A stretch of 20,030 bases of DNA from DATCSE01 sp036568605 (lineage in GTDB: Bacteria; Pseudomonadota; Gammaproteobacteria; Burkholderiales; Burkholderiaceae_C). The notes under the pieces were generated by a model. The model was given only the letters and a program-made list of their open reading frames with translations. It made no database searches and was not told the origin of the DNA. The translations under genes and the position numbers were made by a program. Below are positions 1 through 7,185 of this stretch, piece after piece. Numbering within the stretch: the first letter of the stretch is position 1; every line of letters begins with the position of its first letter. Where the stretch lies: NCBI GenBank assembly GCA_036568605.1, contig DATCSE010000136.1, forward strand, positions 1-20,030, read 5' to 3'.

Positions 1-666
1 CGCCTTCAGCTTGCCGGCGCGGATCTGTCCGATCGCGATGGCCGGCACCATGAAGCCAGCCTGAACCTGGCCCGCGAGGATCGCGTTGACGATCTGCGGG
101 AAGCCCTGGTACGGCACGTGCACGAGGTCGATGCCGGCGCGCGCCTTGAACAGCTCCATCGCGAGATGCGAGGCGCTGCCGTTGCCAACGCTGCCGTAGT
201 TGAGCTGCCCGGGCCTGCCCTTCGCGATGCGCACGAAATCGGCCAGCGTGCTCGCGCCCAGCTTCGGGTCGACGACCAGCACGTTCGGCGAGGTCGCGAC
301 CAGCGTGACCGGGGCCAGGTCCTTCGCCGGGTCGTAGCCGAGGTTCCTGCTGAGCAGCGGCGCGGTGACCAGCGGGCCCTGGATCGTGAAGAGCAAGGTG
401 TGGCCGTCCGGCTCGGCATGCGCGACCGCGCCGGTGCCCACGTTGCCGCCGGCGCCCGGCCGGTTGTCGACGACCACCGCCTCCTTCAGCGCCGCGGCGA
501 GCGGCTCGGCGATCAGCCGCGCGATCAAGTCCGGCGAGCTGCCGGCCGGGAACGGCACGACCAGCTTGATCGGCCGGCTCGGCCAGGCTTGCGCCCGCAC
601 CGCGGGCCAGGCGAGCGCCGCGGTACCGGCGAGTGCGGTCTGCACGAGGGTGCGTCTAGAGATCAC
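1..666 (-). CDS. Tripartite tricarboxylate transporter (Bug/TctC-type) substrate-binding protein, 3' end off the window
   Basis: This is a periplasmic solute receptor of the Bug family, which captures small carboxylates or related ligands, usually for a TctA/TctB-type permease. The start is GTG at 666-664, preceded by an AGGAG ribosome site in CAGGAGACCTC. The 222 visible codons run in frame to base 1; family members are about 320 residues, so roughly 100 C-terminal residues are missing. The N-terminus SRRTLVQ followed by an Ala-rich hydrophobic stretch looks like a Tat signal, with likely cleavage after VRA near residue 25. Family signatures follow: RPIKLVVPFPAGSSPD (31-46), DNRPGAGGNVG (68-78), YGSVGNGSASHLA (157-169) and VPYQGFPQIVNAILAGQVQ (184-202). 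The ligand cannot be read from sequence. No permease genes are visible, and such receptors are often orphans in Burkholderiales. It lies 43 bp downstream of gpsA on the same strand and may be read through from it. Confidence 0.88.
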   Translation of the reverse strand, partial: MISRRTLVQTALAGTAALAWPAVRAQAWPSRPIKLVVPFPAGSSPDLIARLIAEPLAAALKEAVVVDNRPGAGGNVGTGAVAHAEPDGHTLLFTIQGPLVTAPLLSRNLGYDPAKDLAPVTLVATSPNVLVVDPKLGASTLADFVRIAKGRPGQLNYGSVGNGSASHLAMELFKARAGIDLVHVPYQGFPQIVNAILAGQVQAGFMVPAIAIGQIRAGKLKA

Positions 667-709
667 GAGGTCTCCTGTAGCGCTTGTGGTGATGTGTCAT
701 CGACGCGGA

Positions 710-1756
710 TCAAACGGCCTCGGAACGCGCGTCGCGCCCCATCAGCCGCTCGAGCGCCTGCGCCGGCGCGAGCGTGCCCTGCAGCACCGCGACGACGGCT
801 TGCGTGATCGGCATCTCGACGCCGGCGGCTTGCGCACGCGCCAGCACCATCGGCGCGGTGTTCACGCCTTCGGCCACATGGCCCAGCTCGGCCAGGATGC
901 GCGGCAGCGCAAGGCCTTGCGCGAGCAGGCGGCCGACGGTGCGGTTGCGCGAGAGATCACCGGTCGCGGTGAGCACGAGATCGCCGAGACCCGACAGGCC
1001 CATGAAGGTCTCGGGCCGCGCACCCAGCGCGACCCCGAGGCGCGTCATCTCCGCCAGGCCGCGGGTCACGAGCGCGGCACGCGCGTTCAGCCCCAGCCCG
1101 GCAGGCGCCGCGGCGTCTGCGGCACCGTCGGGCTGCATCCCGTCGGCCATGCCGGCTGCCAGCGCCAGCACGTTCTTGACCGCACCGCCCACTTCGACGC
1201 CGACCGCATCGTCCGACGTGTAGATGCGCAGGTTGTCGCCATGCAGCGCGGCCACCGCCGCCTGGCACAGCGCGGCATCGGCGCTCGCCGCGACCAGCGC
1301 GGTCGGCTGGCCGCGCGCGACCTCGATTGCGAAGCTGGGCCCCGACAACACGCCGACCCGCAGCGTCGGCGCGACCGCGCGCGCCACCTCATGCCCCAGC
1401 AAGCCGCTGCCGTGCTCGAAGCCCTTGCACAGCCACAGCACCCCGGTGCCGTCGTCGCCTCGGGCGCTGAGCCGCTGCAGCATCTCGCGCAAGCCGGACA
1501 TCGGCGTCGCGACGATCAACAGGCCGCCGCCCGCGCCGGCACCGCGCGCGTGCGCGATCGCCGCATCGAAGTCGGCTTCGATCTGCAGCGCCGGTGGCAG
1601 CGCGACGTCGGGCAGGTAGCGCGGGTTGCGGCGCTGGTCGCGCATCTGCACCGCTTGGGCGGCATCGCGCGCCCACAGCACGGTCGGATGGCGCAGCGCG
1701 GCGCGTGCGGCCAGCGCCGTGCCCCAGGCACCGGCGCCGAGGATCACGAGCTTCAT
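710..1756 (-). CDS. gpsA: NAD(P)H-dependent glycerol-3-phosphate dehydrogenase
   Basis: This cytosolic enzyme reduces dihydroxyacetone phosphate to sn-glycerol-3-phosphate, the backbone precursor of phospholipids. The protein has 348 residues (E. coli GpsA has 339). The N-terminal Rossmann motif is GAGAWGTALA (7-16). KGFEHGSG (111-118), SGPSFAIEVARG (138-149) and GAVKNVLALAAGMADG (191-206, catalytic Lys194) are typical. The C-terminal domain carries NARAALVTRGLAEM (224-237), GLSGLGDLVLTATGDLSRNR (253-272) and AEGVNTAPMV (295-304). A 12-13-residue Ala/Pro-rich insertion (about 207-219) separates GMADG from LGLNARAAL, where E. coli has no extra residues. The start is ATG, and the stop TGA lies at 712-710. 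It lies 37 bp downstream of secB, the common secB-gpsA arrangement in proteobacteria, and is probably co-transcribed. Confidence 0.96.
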   Translation of the reverse strand: MKLVILGAGAWGTALAARAALRHPTVLWARDAAQAVQMRDQRRNPRYLPDVALPPALQIEADFDAAIAHARGAGAGGGLLIVATPMSGLREMLQRLSARGDDGTGVLWLCKGFEHGSGLLGHEVARAVAPTLRVGVLSGPSFAIEVARGQPTALVAASADAALCQAAVAALHGDNLRIYTSDDAVGVEVGGAVKNVLALAAGMADGMQPDGAADAAAPAGLGLNARAALVTRGLAEMTRLGVALGARPETFMGLSGLGDLVLTATGDLSRNRTVGRLLAQGLALPRILAELGHVAEGVNTAPMVLARAQAAGVEMPITQAVVAVLQGTLAPAQALERLMGRDARSEAV

Positions 1757-1793
1757 CGTCGGCGGCGCCGCTCGCGAGACGCGGTCGCGGCGC

Positions 1794-2276
1794 TCAGTTC
1801 GCGCTGGTGACGATGCCGCTGCCGTTGCCGTTCGCGGCCACTTGCTGTTGCGCCTGCTGCTGCGCTTCGTACATCGCCTGGAAGTTCACTTCCGACAGGA
1901 TCACCGGCGGGAAGCCGGCGCGCGTGCAGACATCCGAGACGATCGCGCGCAGGTACGGGTAGATGATGCCCGGGCAGGCGATACCGATGATGGGCTGCAG
2001 CTGCTCTTCGGGCAGGTTGCGGATCTCGAAGATGCCGCCTTGCTTGGCCTCGACCAGGAACAGCACCTTGTCGTTGACCTTGGTCGTCACGGTCGCGGTG
2101 ACGGTGACTTCGTAGATGCCGTCGCCGACCGTGTTCGCGCCCAGGCCGAGGTTGATCTCGACCTGCGGCTGAGCCTGCTCGAGCAGGATCTGCGGCGAAT
2201 TCGGTTGCTCCAGCGACAGGTCCTTCAGGTAGATGCGCTGGATCTGGAACACGGGTTGTGCGTTGGCGTCGGCCAT
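1794..2276 (-). CDS. secB: Protein-export chaperone SecB
   Basis: SecB is a homotetrameric cytosolic chaperone that keeps presecretory proteins unfolded and hands them to SecA at the Sec translocon. I chose ATG 2276-2274, giving 160 residues that begin MADANAQPVFQIQRIYLKDL. The frame stays open further upstream, but those codons match no SecB. Family signatures are FQIQRIYLKDLSLEQPNSP (10-28), GGIFEI (80-85) and CPGIIYPYLRAIVSDVCTRAGFPP (101-124), followed by VNFQAMYEAQ (130-139). The C-terminal tail is Gln/Ala/Asn-rich (139-152). No strong ribosome site precedes the ATG (weak GAGAA). It sits between grxC and gpsA, as in many proteobacteria. Confidence 0.96.
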   Translation of the reverse strand: MADANAQPVFQIQRIYLKDLSLEQPNSPQILLEQAQPQVEINLGLGANTVGDGIYEVTVTATVTTKVNDKVLFLVEAKQGGIFEIRNLPEEQLQPIIGIACPGIIYPYLRAIVSDVCTRAGFPPVILSEVNFQAMYEAQQQAQQQVAANGNGSGIVTSAN

Positions 2277-2414
2277 GATGTTCTCGATGATGTTCGGGGT
2301 GGAAGGACGAGCGGCGAACCGCTCGACGAACAACGAGCGGCGGAGCCGGGCATTATCGCCCAGCGCGATGACGCGCCCGCGAGCGGGAAACCGGGGAGCA
2401 GAACGCGGAGAAGA
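2277..2414 (-). other. grxC-secB intergenic spacer, possible weak secB promoter
   Basis: This 138-bp gap lies inside the leftward gene block. On the minus strand it holds a -10-like GATAAT at 2357-2352 (5 of 6 consensus bases) but no recognisable -35 at normal spacing. The GATAAT lies in the loop of a short GGGC/GCCC pair, and a second 5-bp CCCGC/GCGGG pair lies near 2376-2387. Either could be incidental in high-GC DNA. A separate secB promoter here is possible but not shown. Confidence 0.25.
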
Positions 2415-2681
2415 CTACGCCGCGATGCCGGCCAGCAGCGGCGCGAGCTGGCCGCGGCGATCCAGCGCGATCAGGTCATCGCAGCCGCCGACGTGGGTGG
2501 AGCCTATGAAGATCTGCGGCACCGTGCGGCGCCCGGTGAGGCGCACCATCGTGTCGCGCTCGGCCGGCTCCAGGTCGACGCGGATCTCGTCGATCGCATC
2601 GACACCGCGCTCCTTCAGCAGCGCCTTCGCGCGGATGCAGTACGGACACACCAGCGTGGTGTACATCTTCACGGGTTGCAT
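2415..2681 (-). CDS. grxC: Glutaredoxin 3
   Basis: A small cytosolic thiol-disulfide oxidoreductase that uses glutathione to reduce protein disulfides and mixed disulfides. The 88-residue product is a complete single-domain glutaredoxin (E. coli Grx3 has 82). Visible are the dithiol active site CPYC (Cys12, Cys15), the cis-proline motif TVP (53-55) and the glutathione-contacting GGCDDL (65-70). The start is ATG 2681-2679 with AGGAAG seven bases upstream. It lies 28 bp downstream of the rhodanese gene and upstream of secB, the same order as yibN-grxC-secB-gpsA in E. coli, so co-transcription is likely. Confidence 0.96.
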   Translation of the reverse strand: MQPVKMYTTLVCPYCIRAKALLKERGVDAIDEIRVDLEPAERDTMVRLTGRRTVPQIFIGSTHVGGCDDLIALDRRGQLAPLLAGIAA

Positions 2682-2709
2682 GCGGCGGCTTCCTGTTCTC
2701 TCTGCGTGA

Positions 2710-3147
2710 TCAAGCCGTCTTCTCGATCGGCAGATTGGCTTCGCGCCACGCGGCCAACCCGCCGGCCAGCGCCTTGGCGTTCTCGAAGCCCAGGCTCTTC
2801 AAGGCCGCGACCGCGCGCATCGAGCGGTTGCCGTTCGAGCACACGACGACCAGCGGCAAGGCCTTGTTCTTCGGCAGATCGCTGGGAACGTTGCCCGTCG
2901 CCTGCAGGTTGGCCAGCGGGACGCTGCGCGAGCCGGCCGCGTGCCCGGCCGCATATTCGGCGGGCTCGCTGACATCGATCAGCACCGCCTTCTCGCGGTT
3001 GATCAGCTGCACCGCATCGGAGGTCGACACCCGCGCCCCGCCGCTCGCGCTCTTGCCGAAGGTCTGCCACAGCAGCATGCCGCCGGAAACGATCGCGACG
3101 ACGAAGAGGTACCAGTTGTCGATGATGAACTTCACGAGGGCCAGCAA
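2710..3147 (-). CDS. Membrane-anchored rhodanese-like sulfurtransferase (YibN type)
   Basis: A single rhodanese domain tethered to the inner membrane, probably handling persulfide sulfur. Residues about 11-28 form one hydrophobic segment after the short IIDN lead. The rhodanese domain (about 40-142) has the LIDVSEPAEYAAGHAAGS region (56-73) and the active-site loop CSNGNRS (103-109), with catalytic Cys103 and Arg108 intact, so activity is plausible. The 145 residues match E. coli YibN-type proteins. The start is uncertain: TTG at 3147-3145 is used here, and an in-frame GTG four codons later is the alternative; neither has a clear ribosome site. As first gene of the grxC-secB-gpsA block it lies just downstream of a TATAAT box, suggesting a very short leader. 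The physiological sulfur donor is unknown. Confidence 0.88.
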   Translation of the reverse strand: MLALVKFIIDNWYLFVVAIVSGGMLLWQTFGKSASGGARVSTSDAVQLINREKAVLIDVSEPAEYAAGHAAGSRSVPLANLQATGNVPSDLPKNKALPLVVVCSNGNRSMRAVAALKSLGFENAKALAGGLAAWREANLPIEKTA

Positions 3148-3167
3148 GGCGTGATGCGAGGGAGCGG

Positions 3168-3177
3168 ATTATAGAAT
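3168..3177. promoter_or_regulatory. Overlapping divergent -10 boxes between rhodanese and gpmA
   Basis: The minus strand reads a perfect TATAAT at 3173-3168, placed to start transcription near 3161, about 14 bases before the rhodanese start. The plus strand reads TAGAAT at 3172-3177 (5 of 6 bases), oriented toward gpmA. Neither has a convincing -35 at 16-18 bp. The 110-bp gap between the two start codons must hold both promoters, so position supports the assignment more than sequence does. Confidence 0.4.
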
Positions 3178-3257
3178 TCATGGGTCTTTCGCCCGGGCGT
3201 CGCTCGGGAATCCCTCACGTTCACCGGACTTGGCCCGCGCGCTACGCGCCTCATCCC

Positions 3258-4001
3258 ATGCACAAGCTCGTCCTGATACGCCACGGCGAATCCACCTGGA
3301 ACCTCGAAAACCGCTTCACCGGCTGGACCGATGTCGAGCTGACGCCGCTGGGCGTGCAGCAGGCCAAGGAGTCGGGCCGGCTGCTGAAGGCCGACGGCTA
3401 CGAGTTCGACATCGCCTACACCTCGGTGCTCAAGCGCGCGATCTGGACGCTGTGGCATGCGCTCGACGAGATGGACCGCACCTGGTTGCCGGTGCGCAAC
3501 GACTGGCGCCTCAACGAGCGCCACTACGGCGCGCTGCAAGGGCTGAACAAGGCCGAGACCGCGAAGAAGTTCGGCGACGAGCAGGTGCTGGTCTGGCGCC
3601 GCAGCTACGACACGCCGCCGCCGGCGCTGGAGCCGAACGACCCGCGCAGCGAACGCGGCGACCTGCGCTACGCCGGGCTGAAGCCCGAGCAGATTCCGCT
3701 GACCGAATGCCTGAAGGACACGGTCGCGCGCGTGCTGCCGTTCTGGAACGACACGATCGCGCCGGCGATCACGAGCGGCCAGCGCGTGTTGATCGCGGCG
3801 CACGGCAACAGCATCCGCGCCCTCGTCAAGTACCTGGACGGCATCTCCGACGCCGACATCGTCGGCCTGAACATCCCGAACGGGATCCCGCTGGTCTACG
3901 AGCTCGACGCGAACCTGAAGCCCATCAAGAGCTACTATCTCGGCGACCCGGAAGCCGCGGCGAAGGCGGCCGCGGCGGTCGCGAACCAGGGCAAGGCGTA
4001 A
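3258..4001 (+). CDS. gpmA: 2,3-bisphosphoglycerate-dependent phosphoglycerate mutase
   Basis: This glycolytic/gluconeogenic enzyme interconverts 3- and 2-phosphoglycerate through a phosphohistidine. The start is ATG 3258, giving 247 residues that begin MHKLVLIRHGEST, the normal length; 26 further open codons upstream have no family match. Catalytic features are RHGE (8-11, phospho-accepting His9), Arg60 in VLKRAIWTL, Glu87 in LNERHYGALQGLNK, and His182 in AAHGNSIRALVKYL. The C-terminal tail is Ala-rich. No clear ribosome site precedes the ATG. The gene is divergent from the rhodanese operon and convergent with plsC, with only 15 bp between the stops, so any terminator must lie within coding sequence or be shared. 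Confidence 0.96.
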   Translation: MHKLVLIRHGESTWNLENRFTGWTDVELTPLGVQQAKESGRLLKADGYEFDIAYTSVLKRAIWTLWHALDEMDRTWLPVRNDWRLNERHYGALQGLNKAETAKKFGDEQVLVWRRSYDTPPPALEPNDPRSERGDLRYAGLKPEQIPLTECLKDTVARVLPFWNDTIAPAITSGQRVLIAAHGNSIRALVKYLDGISDADIVGLNIPNGIPLVYELDANLKPIKSYYLGDPEAAAKAAAAVANQGKA

Positions 4002-4016
4002 GCCGGGTCGGGCCGC

Positions 4017-4853
4017 TCAGCGCGGCCGCACCACCAGCGACGCCTCGATGTCGTCGCGCAGCGCGTGCGCGAGCTGGCGTCGCTCGGCGTCCGCGCTGGC
4101 GCGCGGCGCCAGCAGCGCGACATTCGCGCACACGCCCTCGCCGCTGGCCACGCGCCAGACGCTTTGCACGAGCGAGGTCGTGCCGATGTATTCGACTGCC
4201 GGACTGATCGGCGTCGTCGCATCCGAAAAGCGCAGCGCGATCGGCTGCACCGGCGCGCCGGTCGAGATCGCGGCCTGCAGCAGGTTCGCATGGAACGGCA
4301 GCACGCCGTGGCCGTCGGACGTGGTGCCCTCGGGAAACACCGCGACGATCTCGTGGTTCTTCAGCGCCGCGGCAACCAGGTGCACGACACGCAGCGCATC
4401 GCGCTTGCGTTCGCGCTCGAGGTACAGCGTGTTCGCGGCATCGGCCAGGCGCGACACCAGCGGCCAGTGGCGCACGTCGGACTTCGAGACGAAACGCGCC
4501 TGCGGGCAGACCGCGTGCAGCACCATGATGTCGAGCCAGGAGATGTGGTTCGCGACCAGCAGCGTGCCCGGCGCGATCGTGTCGCCGCCGGCCGCGCTGC
4601 CGTCGATCTGCAGCGCGATGCCCATCACGCGCAGCATCTTGCGCGCCCACCACCGGATCAACGCATGGCGCCGCGCCATCTCGATCGACTTGAAGCGCCA
4701 CAGCACGATCGCGATGCCGTGCAGCGCGTGCGCCACTGCCTGCACGATCCGTACGAACGCGCGCAGCGGGCGACTGCGCCGGATGCGCGGCGGCTCGTCG
4801 TCCGCCTCGAGGCTGCGCCGGCCGGCGAGCGTGGTCGTCGCGTCGTCGTTCAT
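4017..4853 (-). CDS. plsC: 1-acyl-sn-glycerol-3-phosphate acyltransferase (PlsC family)
   Basis: This inner-membrane-associated enzyme transfers an acyl chain to lysophosphatidate to make phosphatidic acid. The 278-residue protein has an Arg-rich N-terminus, an amphipathic/hydrophobic stretch (about 33-52), and the four-block acyltransferase core: NHISWLD (102-108, with His103 and Asp108 as the HX4D charge relay), FVSKSDVRHWPL (121-132), FPEGTTSDG (173-181) and the later APVQPIALRF (200-209). The start is ATG 4853-4851. It is last in the leftward yqgE-to-plsC run, 25 bp after the pseudo-dihydroorotase. PlsC paralogs acting on ornithine lipids (OlsA) share these motifs, so the exact acceptor is less sure than the family. 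Confidence 0.87.
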   Translation of the reverse strand: MNDDATTTLAGRRSLEADDEPPRIRRSRPLRAFVRIVQAVAHALHGIAIVLWRFKSIEMARRHALIRWWARKMLRVMGIALQIDGSAAGGDTIAPGTLLVANHISWLDIMVLHAVCPQARFVSKSDVRHWPLVSRLADAANTLYLERERKRDALRVVHLVAAALKNHEIVAVFPEGTTSDGHGVLPFHANLLQAAISTGAPVQPIALRFSDATTPISPAVEYIGTTSLVQSVWRVASGEGVCANVALLAPRASADAERRQLAHALRDDIEASLVVRPR

Positions 4854-4878
4854 GCGCTGGCGTCCGCTGCGTCGTCGC

Positions 4879-6189
4879 TCAAGCTTCTGGGTCTATGCGC
4901 GCTTCGTAGGCCACGGCACCGCCGACCAGCGTGCAGCGCACGCGCCCGGCGATGTCCAGCCCGCGGAACGGCGTGTGCTTGCCCTGGCTGCGCAGCGCAG
5001 ACGGTTCGACCGTCCAGCGCGCCTGCGGATCGAACAGGCACAGATCGGCGACACCGCCTTCGACGATGCGCCCGGCGCTCGCGGCGAGCGAACCCAGCGA
5101 TTCGCCCAGCACCGCGACCGGTGCGCTGGTGACCTTCGCAAGCGTCGCAGGCAGCGGCTGCTTCGTTTCGTCGCCCCACTTCAACGCGAGGCTGAGCAGC
5201 AGCTCGAGGCCGGTCGCACCGGGCTCGGCCTCGGCGAACGGCAAGGTTTTCGCATCGGCATCGACCGGCGTGTGATCGCTGACCAGCGCGTCTATCGTGC
5301 CGTCGGCCAGCGCGGCGCGGATCGCGTCGCGGTCGCGCTGCTGGCGCAGCGGCGGCGTCACGCGCATCGCGGCGTCGAAGTAGCCGATGTCGAGATCGGT
5401 CAGGTGCAGGTTGTGGATGCTGACGTCGCAGCTCACCGGCAGGCCTTCGGCTTTCGCGCGGCGCACCAGCTCGACGCCGGCCGCGCTCGACAAGCGGCAC
5501 AGGTGCACGCGAGCGCCGGTGTCGCGCACCAGCTCGAAGATCGTCGCGAGCGCGATCGTCTCGGCAATGGCGGGCACGCCGCTCAGGCCCATGCGCGTCG
5601 CGAGCGGTCCCTTCGCGGCGACGCCGTTTCCCAGCCACGCGTCGTTGGGCCGCAGCCAGGTCGTGTACCCGAAGGTCGCCGCGTACTGAAGCGCGCGGTG
5701 CAGCACCAGCGTGTCCTTCATCCCGACCTCGGCCTGCGAGAAGCCGACGCAGCCGGCCTCGGTCAGCTCGGCCATCTCGGTCAGCACCTCGCCCTCGAGC
5801 CTGCGGGTCAGCGCGCCCAGCGGGTAGACGTGCGCGAGGTTCAGGCTGCGCGCGCGGAACTTCAGCATCTCGACCAGGCCCGGCTCGTCGAGCACCGGGT
5901 CGGTGTCGGGCGGGCAGACCAGGCTGGTGACGCCGCCGGCCACCGCCGCCGCCATCTCCGACTCGAGCATGCCTTCGTGCTCGTGACCAGGCTCGCGCAG
6001 GCGCGCCGCGAGGTCGACGAGGCCCGGCGCGACGATCAGCCCCCCCGCATCCAGCGTGCGGCTCGGGCGAAAGTCGTCGCTGACGCGGCCGACCGTGACG
6101 ATGCGGCCGGCGGCGATCGCAATGTCGCCGCGCTCGTCGCGCCCCGACGCCGGGTCGACGATGCGGCCGTTCTTGATGAGCAGTTTCAT
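4879..6189 (-). CDS. pyrC: Dihydroorotase-like protein lacking metal ligands (pseudo-dihydroorotase, PyrC'/PyrX type)
   Basis: A full-length 436-residue amidohydrolase-fold protein with class I dihydroorotase layout, probably a structural partner of PyrB rather than an enzyme. In active enzymes the first strand reads PGxxDxHxHLREPG. Here it is PGLVDLAARLREPG (55-68), so both zinc-binding histidines are Ala61 and Arg63. The His before the later hydrophobic-Ser pair is Arg232 (HLCRLSS, 229-235), and the region normally carrying another His reads LRPND (179-183). The Asp-His of SDHTPVD (304-310) is kept. Pseudomonads have such an inactive PyrC' that assembles with PyrB into a dodecameric aspartate transcarbamoylase, and its place 32 bp after pyrB fits that. 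A true dihydroorotase gene should exist elsewhere. The start is ATG 6189-6187 without a clear ribosome site. Confidence 0.93.
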   Translation of the reverse strand: MKLLIKNGRIVDPASGRDERGDIAIAAGRIVTVGRVSDDFRPSRTLDAGGLIVAPGLVDLAARLREPGHEHEGMLESEMAAAVAGGVTSLVCPPDTDPVLDEPGLVEMLKFRARSLNLAHVYPLGALTRRLEGEVLTEMAELTEAGCVGFSQAEVGMKDTLVLHRALQYAATFGYTTWLRPNDAWLGNGVAAKGPLATRMGLSGVPAIAETIALATIFELVRDTGARVHLCRLSSAAGVELVRRAKAEGLPVSCDVSIHNLHLTDLDIGYFDAAMRVTPPLRQQRDRDAIRAALADGTIDALVSDHTPVDADAKTLPFAEAEPGATGLELLLSLALKWGDETKQPLPATLAKVTSAPVAVLGESLGSLAASAGRIVEGGVADLCLFDPQARWTVEPSALRSQGKHTPFRGLDIAGRVRCTLVGGAVAYEARIDPEA

Positions 6190-6221
6190 TCGATGTCGTC
6201 GTGATGTTCAGATGCGGTGGT

Positions 6222-7184
6222 TCAAGCGCTGTTGCCCGCGATGATGGACATCACCGCCATGCGCACCGCGATGCCGAAGGTCACCTGCGGCAGGATCACG
6301 CTGGCGCGGCCGTCGGCCACCGCCGAGTCGATCTCCACGCCGCGGTTGATCGGGCCCGGGTGCATCACGATCGCATCGGGCTTCGCGAGCGCGAGCTTCT
6401 CTTCGGTCAGCCCGTAGTTCTTGAAGAATTCGCCGGCGCTGGGCAGCATCGCGCCGCTCATGCGCTCGTTCTGCAGCCGCAGCATGATCACCACGTCGGC
6501 ACCGCGCAGGCCTTCGGCCATGTCGTGGCAGACGCGCACGCCCATCTCGCGCAGGTCGCTCGGCACCAGGGTCTTCGGGCCGACCGCGCGGATCTCGGGC
6601 ACGCCCAGCGTGGTCAGCGCGTGGATGTCGGAGCGGGCGACGCGCGAGTGCACGATGTCGCCGACGATCGCGACCGTCAGGTTGCGGAAGTCGCGCTTGT
6701 AGTGGCGGATCGTGTACATGTCCAGCAGCCCCTGCGTCGGGTGCTGGTGCCGCCCGTCGCCGGCGTTGACCACGTGCACGTGCGGCGCGCAGTGCTGGGC
6801 GATCAGGTACGGCGCGCCGCTCTCGCTGTGGCGCACGACGAACATGTCGGCATGCATCGCCGAGAGGTTCGCGATCGTGTCGAGCAGGCTCTCGCCCTTG
6901 GAGGCCGACGAGCGCGCGATGTCGAGATTGATCACGTCGGCGGACAAGCGCTTCGCCGCGATCTCGAAGGTCGTGCGGGTGCGCGTGCTGTTCTCGAAGA
7001 ACAGGTTGAACACGCTCTTGCCGCGCAGCAGCGGCACCTTCTTGACGTCGCGGTCGTTGACGCTGAGGAAGCTGCCCGCGGTGTCGAGGATCTGCGTCAG
7101 CACCGCCTGCGGCAGGCCTTCGATCGACAGCAGGTGGATCAGCTCGCCGTTGGAGTTCAGTTGGGGGTTGCGGCGCGACAGCAT
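6222..7184 (-). CDS. pyrB: Aspartate carbamoyltransferase catalytic subunit
   Basis: This enzyme catalyses the first committed pyrimidine step: carbamoyl phosphate plus aspartate gives carbamoyl aspartate. The 320-residue protein carries the carbamoyl-phosphate loop FFENSTRTRTTFE (62-74, STRT 66-69), SKGES (95-99, Lys96 from the neighbouring subunit), GDGRHQHPTQ (142-151) and MHPGPINRGVEID (274-286). It has a short N-terminal extension (about 1-20) typical of ATCases that pair with a dihydroorotase-like subunit, and no pyrI regulatory gene is nearby. The start is ATG 7184-7182, one base after the pyrR stop (TGACATG), with AAGGAG ten bases upstream inside the end of pyrR. Translational coupling to pyrR is therefore likely. 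Confidence 0.97.
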   Translation of the reverse strand: MLSRRNPQLNSNGELIHLLSIEGLPQAVLTQILDTAGSFLSVNDRDVKKVPLLRGKSVFNLFFENSTRTRTTFEIAAKRLSADVINLDIARSSASKGESLLDTIANLSAMHADMFVVRHSESGAPYLIAQHCAPHVHVVNAGDGRHQHPTQGLLDMYTIRHYKRDFRNLTVAIVGDIVHSRVARSDIHALTTLGVPEIRAVGPKTLVPSDLREMGVRVCHDMAEGLRGADVVIMLRLQNERMSGAMLPSAGEFFKNYGLTEEKLALAKPDAIVMHPGPINRGVEIDSAVADGRASVILPQVTFGIAVRMAVMSIIAGNSA

Positions 7185-7185
7185 G

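Noticed and set aside
2277..2333. A 19-residue N-terminal extension of SecB
   Set aside because: The frame is open, but the added residues match no SecB, and the ATG at 2276 gives the usual family start.
3180..3257. A 26-residue N-terminal extension of GpmA
   Set aside because: GpmA proteins begin directly at MxKLVLIRHGES; the upstream codons overlap the likely divergent promoters.
4002..4016. A bidirectional terminator between gpmA and plsC
   Set aside because: Only 15 bp separate the two stop codons and no clear stem with flanking T/A runs is visible.
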